33,187 nt of DNA from Marinilabiliaceae bacterium (lineage in GTDB: Bacteria; Bacteroidota; Bacteroidia; Bacteroidales; Marinilabiliaceae). Below are positions 16,090-24,616 of the stretch, piece after piece (position 1 is the first letter of the stretch; each line of letters opens with the position of its first letter). Below the pieces are notes generated by a model. The model saw only the letters and a list, made by a program, of their open reading frames with translations, had not been told where the DNA came from and did no database searches. The position numbers were made by a program, and so were the translations under genes. The DNA is taken from NCBI GenBank assembly GCA_009777175.1, contig WRMI01000033.1:1-33187 (forward strand). Direction: 5' to 3'.

Positions 16090-19000
16090 ATGAAAAAATC
16101 CGTGAAAATCCGTCAAATCCGCGTATCCCCCGCAGCAGTGCTATTTTCAATAATATTAATAGCAACCTCAATATCCCTGTATCCGAGGGAACATCCCAAA
16201 AAATGGTCTGAAACATACTCTCACCGCCATTTTGCGCTACGCGAAGGATTACCCGAATCTCAAGTTTTTTACGCATTCCAAGATAAGTTCGGATATATTT
16301 GGTTTTCAACTTTTAGAGGTGTAAGTCGTTTTGATGGTTTAAACTTTGAAAATTTTAGCAGTAGCGACCTGCAAATTGACGCTTATGTTAGGTATTACGC
16401 TCATTATGGCGACGCAGTTGTGCTAATTGCTACGAGAATGATTATTTTTTACCATCCAAACAAAACCATGGAATTTTTTCCAATACCTGAACCATACACT
16501 CTTGCTCGTTCGGGACACGAATCTCAAATCATTGGGGATAACATTTTTCTTTTTAATTGCTTTAATACAACGCAAACAAACATGAATATCCATTCCCTCC
16601 TCAAATTCAACCTTAAAAACAAAACTTTTTCAGTATTAGAGGATTATTTGCCAATGCTTTATACTTGGAAGTCTGCTGATGACAAAATTTATGCGTTACC
16701 ACAGCAATTAGAAAACCGTCAATTACCACTCTACCGTTTGAATGATAACAAACTACAAATTGTTCATATTACTGAATTAGAAGATGATTATAATTACCTC
16801 AATATGAGTACAACAAGCAAAAATGAATGGTACGGTAGCCTAACAAAGTCGAAACCCCATAGAATAGATGATTTATCTTTGCTAAACCGTTTTTATATTG
16901 AAAACGAAACACTTAAACGAGAATATATAATGTCTTTGCAAGAACAAGATGGCATTAGAATGGTTGAAAACCTTGATGATAATCGTTACATTATCGGTGT
17001 ACATTTTTCGTTATTTATACTTAATATAGATGAAAATAGTTTAACACCGTTCCCATTAGAAACTCGCGGCCCCTGGAAAATAATAGTTGACAATGATGGC
17101 TCATTTTGGCTTGCGTGTGAAGATGGTATATATCATTGCACAAAAAATTTTATGGAATATAAACTTGGGCTTAGTAAGAACGACAATATTTGGGGCGCTA
17201 TCAAAGATATTAACAACAACGTATGGTTTTCTTCGTATGATTACGGTTTTTGGAGGGCTGACAAAGATGGTTTTTTGCACGAAATTATACCTTACGATAA
17301 TGGAAAAAAGATTTCAACTATTGGATATATGAGCACTTCTACAGACAAGGAACATCGTATTTATTTGCCATTTCATGCAGGAATTGCCGTCCACGACCCT
17401 AATAAAATGAAACCTAATCATATAAAGCCAATTATGACAGGAGTTTCATTATCAATTTATTATGACGAAATAAGAGATGCTATATTTTTCGGCGGACATT
17501 CTGATACATGCAAAACCCTTAATATGTTGAAATCTGACGGTCAAATTGTTACATATCCTTTTGATAACAGGCATATTATCTCCCTTTGTCGCGATGGTAA
17601 TAATAATTTGCGAATTGGAACTTTCTACGGAATTGAATCTTATTTAGACGAAGAAAATGGTATTATAGTGAATGATACCACTTTGCGTCCTTATAATAGT
17701 GTTGAATGTATGGCAGTAGATAAATATGGAACACTTTGGAAGGGGGGTCTCAAAGGTCTTTTTGCCGAAAACATTCACGGGGTTGATAAACATATATTTG
17801 AACAAACGACTTTATTTGTAGCCAACTATCACAATCGATATATAATTTTTGGCACTAACCCCGAAGTTCATATTTTAGATTTAGAGTTGTTTCACGCTGA
17901 AAACAAAATTAATATACGTACCTTTGGCTATTATGATGGTTTCGATGTATGGGAGTGCGGTCAAAATGGCATAAGCATTGACCACGAGGGCTATGTTTGG
18001 GTTTGCGGAACCGACAAAGTAGTAGTTTTTCACCCTGATGAATTAATGAAAAAAACAATTTTGAAACCTCGAAAGCCTTTCATTGCGGCAATATATTCAT
18101 CCGACAGAGGTCATCAATGGCAGTTAGTTTCTGATACGCTAAATTTGCATACTAAATATAAAGAGAACAATTTGCGTTTCGACATTTTGCTTGCCGAGCC
18201 TTCAATGCCCGACAAAGTTATTTTTAGATATAGATTAAACGGCTTTGACGACCGATGGCAAATTTCAAACGACCGCACAATAATTTTTCAAAACCTACCC
18301 TTCGGAGAATATCAATTAGAAGTGCAATCATCGCTCGACCAAATAGAATGGTCGGATAGCGCTTTTTCGCAATATGTAGAGATTTTGCCACCTTTTTTGC
18401 TTTCAAAATTTGGATTATTGTTGATACTGCTCTTTGTGGCATCAACCGCTTTGCTTATTGTGAATATTACAAAAAAAATTATTAGGAAAAAAGAAGAGGC
18501 AAAACGACAAATCGATAAAATAAAATTCAAAGCGGTACAAGCAAAATTTATTCCTCACTTTACGGGAAATGTCTTAAATTCAGTCAATTATCTGATTTCC
18601 ATCAACCCTGACCTCGCACAAAAGTATGTCGCCGATTTTGCCGACTTTTCTAATAAAACGATTTTTAATAGCGATACTATTTGCCGTTCTATCCAAGAAG
18701 AACTCGAATATGTGCAACTATATTTGTCATTAGAAAAACTTCGATTTGAGGAGAGACTCGAATATGAAATTAATGTTGCCAAAGATGTAGACCCTAAAAC
18801 ATTAATTCCTACAATGGCAATGCATACTTTTTGCGAAAATGCACTCAAACACGGACTTAGAACTTTACATAACAGGAATGGGAAAATTCTCATAAATATA
18901 TACAGAGAAAATTCTCATCTAATTATTACAGTACAAGATAACGGGATAGGTCGTGAAAAAGCAAAAACTATTAAAACAGAAGGCACAAAAGAAGGGCTGA

Positions 19001-19131
19001 AAATTATTGCACAGCATTTAGAAATATTTAGCAAAGACCAAAAAGTTTCAACCCAAATGAAAATTATTGACCTGTTTGACGATGCCCACAACCCAGCCGG
19101 CACACTTGTTGAGTTGCGGATTGAGGAATGA
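16090..19131 (+). CDS. Two-component-propeller sensor histidine kinase (LytS/His_kinase type)
   Basis: A 1013-residue membrane sensor. An N-terminal signal or anchor (about 13-31) leads to a periplasmic region of two-component-propeller repeats, such as GYIWFSTFRGVSRFDGLNFENF at about 68-89 and several later D-x-x-G-x-x-W units, then a Y_Y_Y domain (about 690-765), a membrane helix (about 769-793) and a cytoplasmic kinase. The phospho-accepting His is His823 in AKFIPHFTGNVLNSVNYLI; the ATPase N-box is FCENALKHG (Asn917) and the G-box DNGIGRE starts at Asp950. This kinase class pairs with LytTR regulators such as the one encoded upstream. The first 12 codons read ATCCGTGAAAATCCGTCAAA-type sequence, resembling intergenic repeat DNA. 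The stop lies in an AATGAGG repeat. Confidence 0.92.
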   Translation: MKKSVKIRQIRVSPAAVLFSIILIATSISLYPREHPKKWSETYSHRHFALREGLPESQVFYAFQDKFGYIWFSTFRGVSRFDGLNFENFSSSDLQIDAYVRYYAHYGDAVVLIATRMIIFYHPNKTMEFFPIPEPYTLARSGHESQIIGDNIFLFNCFNTTQTNMNIHSLLKFNLKNKTFSVLEDYLPMLYTWKSADDKIYALPQQLENRQLPLYRLNDNKLQIVHITELEDDYNYLNMSTTSKNEWYGSLTKSKPHRIDDLSLLNRFYIENETLKREYIMSLQEQDGIRMVENLDDNRYIIGVHFSLFILNIDENSLTPFPLETRGPWKIIVDNDGSFWLACEDGIYHCTKNFMEYKLGLSKNDNIWGAIKDINNNVWFSSYDYGFWRADKDGFLHEIIPYDNGKKISTIGYMSTSTDKEHRIYLPFHAGIAVHDPNKMKPNHIKPIMTGVSLSIYYDEIRDAIFFGGHSDTCKTLNMLKSDGQIVTYPFDNRHIISLCRDGNNNLRIGTFYGIESYLDEENGIIVNDTTLRPYNSVECMAVDKYGTLWKGGLKGLFAENIHGVDKHIFEQTTLFVANYHNRYIIFGTNPEVHILDLELFHAENKINIRTFGYYDGFDVWECGQNGISIDHEGYVWVCGTDKVVVFHPDELMKKTILKPRKPFIAAIYSSDRGHQWQLVSDTLNLHTKYKENNLRFDILLAEPSMPDKVIFRYRLNGFDDRWQISNDRTIIFQNLPFGEYQLEVQSSLDQIEWSDSAFSQYVEILPPFLLSKFGLLLILLFVASTALLIVNITKKIIRKKEEAKRQIDKIKFKAVQAKFIPHFTGNVLNSVNYLISINPDLAQKYVADFADFSNKTIFNSDTICRSIQEELEYVQLYLSLEKLRFEERLEYEINVAKDVDPKTLIPTMAMHTFCENALKHGLRTLHNRNGKILINIYRENSHLIITVQDNGIGREKAKTIKTEGTKEGLKIIAQHLEIFSKDQKVSTQMKIIDLFDDAHNPAGTLVELRIEE

Positions 19132-19180
19132 GGAATGAGGGGTGTGGGGGATTTTTTGCTACAATTATAATTGCGAATTT

Positions 19181-19515
19181 TGCTATTTATAGATAGCATT
19201 TTTTTCATAAATATGCTATTTATAAATAGCAAGACTCACAAATTGATTTCTCAAAATACACAAAGCGTTAAATATCAAATTGTGCTCTTTGTGCATTTTT
19301 TGTGCACTTTGTGGAAGAGAACAATTTTAAAAATGCTATCTATAGATAGCATTTTATATAAGATTTTGCTACTTATAAATAGCATTTTATACAAATTATG
19401 CTACTTATAAATAGCATTTTTCACATAAATATGCTATTTATAAATATCATTTTTCAAAAAATAATGCTATTTATTAAAAACATTTTTTATAAAATTATGC
19501 TATTTATTAAAAACA
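19181..19515. repeat. Array of eight 18-bp palindromes at about 33-bp period
   Basis: Units related to TGCTATTTATAAATAGCA, a perfect palindrome, start at 19181, 19214, 19334, 19367, 19399, 19432, 19465 and 19498. Neighbouring starts are 33, 33, 32, 33, 33 and 33 bp apart, apart from one 120-bp interruption between units 2 and 3. Unit 3 (TGCTATCTATAGATAGCA) carries compensating changes in both arms. Units 7 and 8, nearest the gene, lose the right arm (TGCTATTTATTAAAAACA). The spacers are 14-15 bp, T-rich then A-rich and similar to one another. The array ends 6 bp before the -7 element of the ATPase gene. Confidence 0.93.
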
Positions 19516-19521
19516 TTTTTG

Positions 19522-19529
19522 TATCTTTG
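19522..19529 (+). promoter_or_regulatory. Probable -7 promoter element of the ATPase gene (TATCTTTG)
   Basis: An exact TAnnTTTG match 32 bp before the ATG at 19562. The expected -33 position falls inside the last palindrome unit, so a protein bound to the array would overlap the polymerase site. Confidence 0.6.
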
Positions 19530-19561
19530 CCGCCGAGAAAATTTATAATTAATAACTAAAA

Positions 19562-20758
19562 ATGTTCATTATGAATAATTTAATAAAAATTTATCTTAGA
19601 ATATTGCAAGAAACCGAGGTGAAATCATTTAGATATCTTTATTCAGATGTTGATTGGAACGAGAGGTGTATTGCCATTATTGGTGCAAAAGGTGTTGGAA
19701 AAACAACAATGATGTTACAACATATTAAGGCAACTTTTGAAGACAAAAATAAGGCGCTTTATGTAAGTTTAGACAATTCGTGGTTTGCCAATCATACAAT
19801 TTTTGAATTAGCAGACGAATTTTATATGAACGGGGGCACGCATTTGTTTTTGGACGAAATCCACCACTATCCCAATTGGGCAACACAAATAAAAAATATC
19901 TACGATAGTTTTCTTAAACTGAAAGTTATATTTACGGGTTCGTCGCTATTACAAATCTACAAATCAACGGCAGACCTGTCAAGAAGGGTTGTTTATGAAA
20001 AGTTGGAGGGCTTATCTTTCAGAGAATTTTTAAAATTTGAAAAAGTTGGCGATTTTCCCGTATTTTCGTTGAAAGAAATAGTTGAAAATCATCAAAATAT
20101 TGCTTTGCAGATTACAGAAAACATAAAAATAATGCCTTTATTTAAGAAGTATCTGAAAATCGGCTATTATATGTTTTACAAAGAAGGATTGAAAAAGTAC
20201 GACATAAAATTGCAAGAAGCGGTAAATAATGTCATTGATATTGATATTCCTGCCATTGAAAATATCGAGTTTGAATCAAGGCACAAATTAAAAAAGTTAT
20301 TAGCAATTCTCGCAAAATTAGTGCCTTATACGCCAAATATTACTGATTTGAGTAAAGCTATAGGCAGCAATAGGAACAATACAGTCAAATACTTATCATT
20401 GTTGGCTAATGCAAAACTATTGAATTTAGTTTCATACAAAAACAAAACAATTGGCGACCTTACAAAGCCCGATAAGGTTTTGCTCAATAATACCAATTTG
20501 TCCTACTTATTTGGCGAAAACGCTAACATTGGCAGTGCAAGAGAAACTTTTTTTGTTAATCAATTAAGCTCGGTCGCCGATGTTGTACTCGCGAAACAAG
20601 GGGATTTTATGATAGATAACTATACTTTTGAAGTCGGCGGGAAAAAGAAATCTTTTGACCAAATCAAAGATATACCAAACAGTTTTGTTGTAGCCGATGA
20701 TATTGAAATTGGATATAAAAACAAAATACCACTTTGGATGTTTGGACTACTATATTGA
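19562..20758 (+). CDS. AAA-family ATPase with DUF4143-type C-terminus
   Basis: A 398-residue protein of the large Bacteroidetes family of solitary ATP-binding proteins (AAA_14 plus DUF4143). Walker A is GAKGVGKT (41-48), Walker B LFLDEIHHYPNW (95-106), sensor FTGSS (124-128), followed by SRR (140-142) and LSFREFLKFE (151-160). The C-terminal region has a winged-helix-like stretch (TDLSKAIGSNRNNTVKYLSLLANAKLL) and the PD-(D/E)xK-like strand pair GDFMIDNYTFEVGGKKKSFDQI. The biochemical role of this family is not established. It stands alone, preceded by the palindrome array and followed by the helicase gene with its own promoter. An ATG three codons later (19571) is an equally possible start. 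Confidence 0.87.
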   Translation: MFIMNNLIKIYLRILQETEVKSFRYLYSDVDWNERCIAIIGAKGVGKTTMMLQHIKATFEDKNKALYVSLDNSWFANHTIFELADEFYMNGGTHLFLDEIHHYPNWATQIKNIYDSFLKLKVIFTGSSLLQIYKSTADLSRRVVYEKLEGLSFREFLKFEKVGDFPVFSLKEIVENHQNIALQITENIKIMPLFKKYLKIGYYMFYKEGLKKYDIKLQEAVNNVIDIDIPAIENIEFESRHKLKKLLAILAKLVPYTPNITDLSKAIGSNRNNTVKYLSLLANAKLLNLVSYKNKTIGDLTKPDKVLLNNTNLSYLFGENANIGSARETFFVNQLSSVADVVLAKQGDFMIDNYTFEVGGKKKSFDQIKDIPNSFVVADDIEIGYKNKIPLWMFGLLY

Positions 20759-20901
20759 AACATCTGTCTTGGTATTTGATATGAGCTTAAATTACAAAGC
20801 ATAAGCAAAATACCGCAAGTGTAAAAATAAGGTACTAAGATTGTTAAAACAAACAAAAATATTCTTTTTGAATGAAACTTTAACAAGTAGTTGATGTTTT
20901 T

Positions 20902-20933
20902 TTTGAACAATAGTAAAAATATTATTATTTTTG
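20902..20933 (+). promoter_or_regulatory. Probable uvrD/pcrA promoter
   Basis: TTTG at 20902-20905, a 20-bp spacer and TATTTTTG at 20926-20933, the best full match to the Bacteroidetes -33/-7 consensus in the window. It places the start at the ATG at 20957 rather than the upstream in-frame ATG at 20891, which lies before the promoter. Confidence 0.7.
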
Positions 20934-20956
20934 CAAAAAATTTTTTGAACATTATT

Positions 20957-23188
20957 ATGCATGAATATTTATCAGAACTAAACGAATCACAAAGAGAAGC
21001 GGTAGTTTCCACTGAAGGACCTGCGCTTGTTATTGCGGGTGCTGGGTCGGGGAAAACACGTGTCCTTACTTATAGGATTGCACACCTGCTAAACCTTGGT
21101 ATCCCACCGTGGCGTATTATTGCACTTACTTTTACCAATAAAGCCGCAAAAGAGATGAAAGAACGGATTTCTAAAATTGTTGACAACCACTCCGCTAAAC
21201 ATTTATGGATGGGTACATTTCACGCTATTTTTGCACGAATTTTAAGACGTGAAGCCGAATACCTTAAATATAAATCTAATTTTACAATTTATGATACAGA
21301 CGACTCTAAAAGTCTCATTAAAAGGATTATAAAAGAATTACAAATTGACGATAAAGCATATAAACCGAGCACAATTTTGTCGCGTATATCATCTGCAAAA
21401 AACGATTTACTACTCCCAAACGCATATATGGACGATATGAGAAGAACTATTGCCGATAAATATGCCAAAATTCCTCTTACGGGCGAAATTTATAGAAGAT
21501 ATATGACAGAATGTTTTAAAGCAGGTGCAATGGACTTTGACGACCTACTCCTTAATACAAATATCCTTTTCAGAGATTTCCCCGAAGTATTAGAAAAATA
21601 TAGAGAACTTTTTGCATATATCCTCGTTGACGAATATCAAGATACCAATTTTTCACAATACATTATTATTAAGCATATTGCATCGAAACATAACAATATT
21701 TGTGTTGTTGGAGATGACGCTCAAAGTATTTATAGTTTCAGAGGCGCAAGAATTGAAAATATTTTGAAGTTCGAAAAAGATTATTATGATTTTAAACTTT
21801 TTAAACTCGAACAAAATTACCGCTCTACACAGAATATTATTAAAGCCGCTAATAGTCTTATTGCTAAAAATAAAGGACAAATACCCAAAAAACTATTTTC
21901 AAAAAATGATATTGGCGAAAAAGTTAAAGTTTTTCAAGCATATTCTGATTCTGAAGAAGGTTATATTATTGTAAATGATATAAATAGCATACGTTCTAAA
22001 ACAGAAGTCAGTCTTGATGAAATAGCTATTCTATATCGGACCAATGCCCAATCGCGTATTTTTGAAGAAGCATTACGCAAAAACGGTATTCCTTACGTTA
22101 TTTACGGTGGTTTATCTTTTTATAGACGTAAAGAAATTAAAGATGTTCTTGCTTATTTCAGAATTGTTATAAATCCAAATGATAGCGAGGCATTAAAACG
22201 TATTATCAATGTTCCCGCTCGAGGAATAGGAAAAACTACCATCGATAGACTCGAACTACTTGCTGCTCAAAACGATACAACTTTATGGGATATTATAACA
22301 AGTCCAAATCTGTCTTCTTTCGGATTTAATGCGGGTACAATAAAAAAAATCGTACTATTTGTAAAACTAATTTCTGGTTTTGCAAAATTGGCAATAAATT
22401 TTTCTGCGATTAACCTTGCCAATGAAATAATTGAAAAATGTGGTATCATCGAAGAACTAAAAATCGACATATCTCCCGAAAATCAATCAAGAATTGAAAA
22501 CATTAATGAGTTGCTTAACGCTATTCAAGAGTTTTCTGATGAACGTTTAGAAACCGAACAAGAAGACTCCATGGCGCACTTTTTGGAAGAAGTTTCTCTA
22601 TTAACAGACCAAGATACTGAAAAACAGGTTGATATAAAAACGGTTAAACTTATGACCGTTCACTCGGCAAAAGGTTTAGAATTTGAGTATGTTTACGTTG
22701 TGGGTGCCGAAGAAAATTTGTTCCCATCTTATATGTCAATGGATTCTGAAGCAGAAATAGAAGAAGAGAGAAGGCTTTTTTACGTTGCTTTAACACGTGC
22801 AAAAATTCGTGCTGTTATATCGTATGCTAAAAGTCGTTTCAGACATGGAGGAATGGATTTCTCAGACCCAAGTAGGTTTATTGACGACATCGACCCCAAT
22901 TTTGTTGATAATGATTTTCAATTTAAATACAAAAAATTAGAAAACTTCAAAAAAGTTGAGCCCACTCAAAAGTTGTCTACAAAATTTTATAACCCCATTT
23001 CAAATATTAATTCCGAAACATTTTCAGGAGAATTTCAAATTGGAACAAATGTTTCACACGATAAATTTGGAAAAGGTATTATTACTGATTTAGAAGGAGA
23101 TAGTTCCAACCTCAAAGCTACAGTGGAATTTGTTAATGTGGGAAAAAAACAGTTAATGCTCAAATTTGCTAAATTAAAAGTTATTTAA
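20957..23188 (+). CDS. uvrD: UvrD/PcrA-family 3'-5' DNA helicase
   Basis: A 743-residue superfamily 1A helicase acting in repair and replication restart. It begins MHEYLSELNESQREAV (Q motif), then Walker A AGAGSGKT (27-34), motif Ia ALTFTNKAAKEMKER, motif II VDEYQDTN (Asp225-Glu226), motif III GDDAQSIYSFRGA, motif IV FKLEQNYRST, motif V MTVHSAKGLEFEYVYVVG and motif VI FYVALTRAK. The C-terminal tail (VSHDKFGKGIITDLEGD...VEFVNVGKKQLMLKFAKL) is the PcrA/UvrD polymerase-binding Tudor-like region, so the protein is complete. The stop codon TAA overlaps the first bases of a MITE-like repeat. PcrA is an equally valid name. Confidence 0.95.
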   Translation: MHEYLSELNESQREAVVSTEGPALVIAGAGSGKTRVLTYRIAHLLNLGIPPWRIIALTFTNKAAKEMKERISKIVDNHSAKHLWMGTFHAIFARILRREAEYLKYKSNFTIYDTDDSKSLIKRIIKELQIDDKAYKPSTILSRISSAKNDLLLPNAYMDDMRRTIADKYAKIPLTGEIYRRYMTECFKAGAMDFDDLLLNTNILFRDFPEVLEKYRELFAYILVDEYQDTNFSQYIIIKHIASKHNNICVVGDDAQSIYSFRGARIENILKFEKDYYDFKLFKLEQNYRSTQNIIKAANSLIAKNKGQIPKKLFSKNDIGEKVKVFQAYSDSEEGYIIVNDINSIRSKTEVSLDEIAILYRTNAQSRIFEEALRKNGIPYVIYGGLSFYRRKEIKDVLAYFRIVINPNDSEALKRIINVPARGIGKTTIDRLELLAAQNDTTLWDIITSPNLSSFGFNAGTIKKIVLFVKLISGFAKLAINFSAINLANEIIEKCGIIEELKIDISPENQSRIENINELLNAIQEFSDERLETEQEDSMAHFLEEVSLLTDQDTEKQVDIKTVKLMTVHSAKGLEFEYVYVVGAEENLFPSYMSMDSEAEIEEERRLFYVALTRAKIRAVISYAKSRFRHGGMDFSDPSRFIDDIDPNFVDNDFQFKYKKLENFKKVEPTQKLSTKFYNPISNINSETFSGEFQIGTNVSHDKFGKGIITDLEGDSSNLKATVEFVNVGKKQLMLKFAKLKVI

Positions 23189-23346
23189 CTTGCATTATTT
23201 ATAAGAAATGAAAATATCTTTTAACCACAAAGGAACACAAAAAATAACTGAAAACTGAACACAAAAAATAACTGAAAACTGAAAACTATTAATGCGTTCT
23301 CAACTTTGCGCCTTTGCGTTAAAATAAATTATGAATGATGTAGGTT
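23187..23346 (+). repeat. MITE-like element, copy B
   Basis: 160 bp bounded by inverted ends AACTTGCATTATTTATAA (23187-23204) and TTATGAATGATGTAGGTT (23329-23346), which match at 14 of 18 positions. The core matches copies A and C. A 24-bp internal piece around AACACAAAAAATAACTGAAA is tandemly duplicated. It begins inside the helicase stop codon and ends 19 bp before yicC, so it is the whole intergenic spacer. Confidence 0.8.
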
Positions 23347-23365
23347 AAAAAAAAAGATTTTTATT

Positions 23366-24241
23366 ATGATTAAATCCATGACAGGTTTTGGCAAAGCAAC
23401 ATTAGAACTGCCTCACCAAAAATTATATACTGAAATTAAAACACTGAATAGCAAACAGTTAGATATTACTATCAGATTACCTTTCGAATTAAGAGAAAAG
23501 GAATTTGAAATAAAAAACAGATTGTCGAACAAACTTAATAGAGGAAAAATTGACCTAATAATTGTGATAGAGCCGACAATTCCCGAAAAATCATCCAAAC
23601 TTAATATGCCTTTAATTGAAGATTATTATCATCAACTAAACAATTTTGCTTATAAATACAATTTATGCAACAATACTGATTTTCTAAAAATTATCCTATC
23701 ACTGCCCGATTCAATAACTACTGAATTACCACAATTTGAGGACGATGAGTGGGAAAAAATCATTATTTCTATTGACCAAGCCATCGAAGAAGTTGATAAA
23801 TTTAGACAACAAGAAGGCATCATTTTAGAAAACGATATGGTAAAACATGCCACCTCTATTGATGAAGCATTACAACAAATTGAACTATTTGAAAAACAAA
23901 GAATTGATAAAATTAAAACTAAAATTATTGAAAGTTCTAAAAACTTCTTAGAAATTAAACATTTTGACGAAAATAGATTTGAACAAGAACTTATCTATTA
24001 TATTGAAAAACTCGACTTTACAGAAGAAAAAGTAAGATTAAAAAAACATATCGACTACTTTTTTGAAACTCTAAAACAAGACGACCCTGTTGGGAAAAAA
24101 TTAGGGTTTATTTTACAAGAAATGGGTCGAGAAATTAATACTCTCGGCTCAAAAGCCTACGACGCTGATATTCAGAAAATTATTGTCATCATGAAAGACG
24201 AATTAGAAAAAATTAAAGAACAATCATCTAATATTCTTTGA
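23366..24241 (+). CDS. yicC: YicC/YloC-family endoribonuclease
   Basis: A 291-residue protein of the YicC family, which has RNase activity and acts in RNA turnover. The N-terminus MIKSMTGFGKATLE and EIKTLNSKQLDITIRLP are diagnostic, as is the C-terminal DUF1732 region (KLDFTEEKVRLKKHIDYFFETLKQDDPVGKKLGFILQEMGREINTLGSKA). Length is normal for the family. In many genomes the next gene is gmk; here a repeat region and convergent genes follow instead. The upstream spacer is entirely MITE-like element, so transcription must start within it or read through from uvrD. Confidence 0.93.
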   Translation: MIKSMTGFGKATLELPHQKLYTEIKTLNSKQLDITIRLPFELREKEFEIKNRLSNKLNRGKIDLIIVIEPTIPEKSSKLNMPLIEDYYHQLNNFAYKYNLCNNTDFLKIILSLPDSITTELPQFEDDEWEKIIISIDQAIEEVDKFRQQEGIILENDMVKHATSIDEALQQIELFEKQRIDKIKTKIIESSKNFLEIKHFDENRFEQELIYYIEKLDFTEEKVRLKKHIDYFFETLKQDDPVGKKLGFILQEMGREINTLGSKAYDADIQKIIVIMKDELEKIKEQSSNIL

Positions 24242-24257
24242 AAGTGTTAAAAAAAAG

Positions 24258-24600
24258 TAAATGAGTGAATGAGTAAATGAGTGTAGGGGCGCACCCTTGC
24301 GGTCGTCCACCTTGTAATAAATGAGTGAATGGGTGAATGAGTGAATGAGAAAATGAGTGAATGAGAAAATGAGTAAATGAGAAAATGAGCAAATGAGAAA
24401 ATGAGAAAATGAGAAAAAACCTTATTTTTACCTTATTTTTTCAACAAAACAACCTTAGTAGAAAAATGAGTGAAAGAGTTATTTACCACTAACCACTAAC
24501 CACTAACCACTAATCACTAACCACTAATTTTTGCGTTCTCAACTTTGCGACTTTGCGGTAAAAAATATTATGAATAATGCAGGCTAAATATATTATGCTA
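24258..24600. repeat. Composite intergenic repeat region between convergent genes
   Basis: A period-8 AATGAGTG array interrupted by the TAGGGGCGCACCCTTGCGGT hairpin unit (24284-24303), a long AATGAGAA array, the AACAAAACAACCTTAGTAG module, the CCACTAA heptamer array (24486-24528), a TTTGCGTTCTCAACTTTGCG string (24531-24550) and the right end of the MITE-like element (ATGAATAATGCAGG at about 24570-24583). The module order nearly copies the regions before the TolC and adaptor genes. It separates yicC from the convergent murF-alr gene. No gene is present. Confidence 0.88.
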
Positions 24601-24616
24601 TTAAATTAAACTCTTT

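Noticed and set aside
19181..19515. Regularly spaced repeats resembling a CRISPR array
   Set aside because: The repeats are only 18 bp, fully palindromic and degenerate; the spacers are 14-15 bp, AT-rich and similar to each other; and no cas genes are present.
20620..21012. Minus-strand 130-codon frame between the ATPase and helicase genes
   Set aside because: It overlaps both genes and the well-formed uvrD promoter on the other strand, and its translation has no recognisable features.
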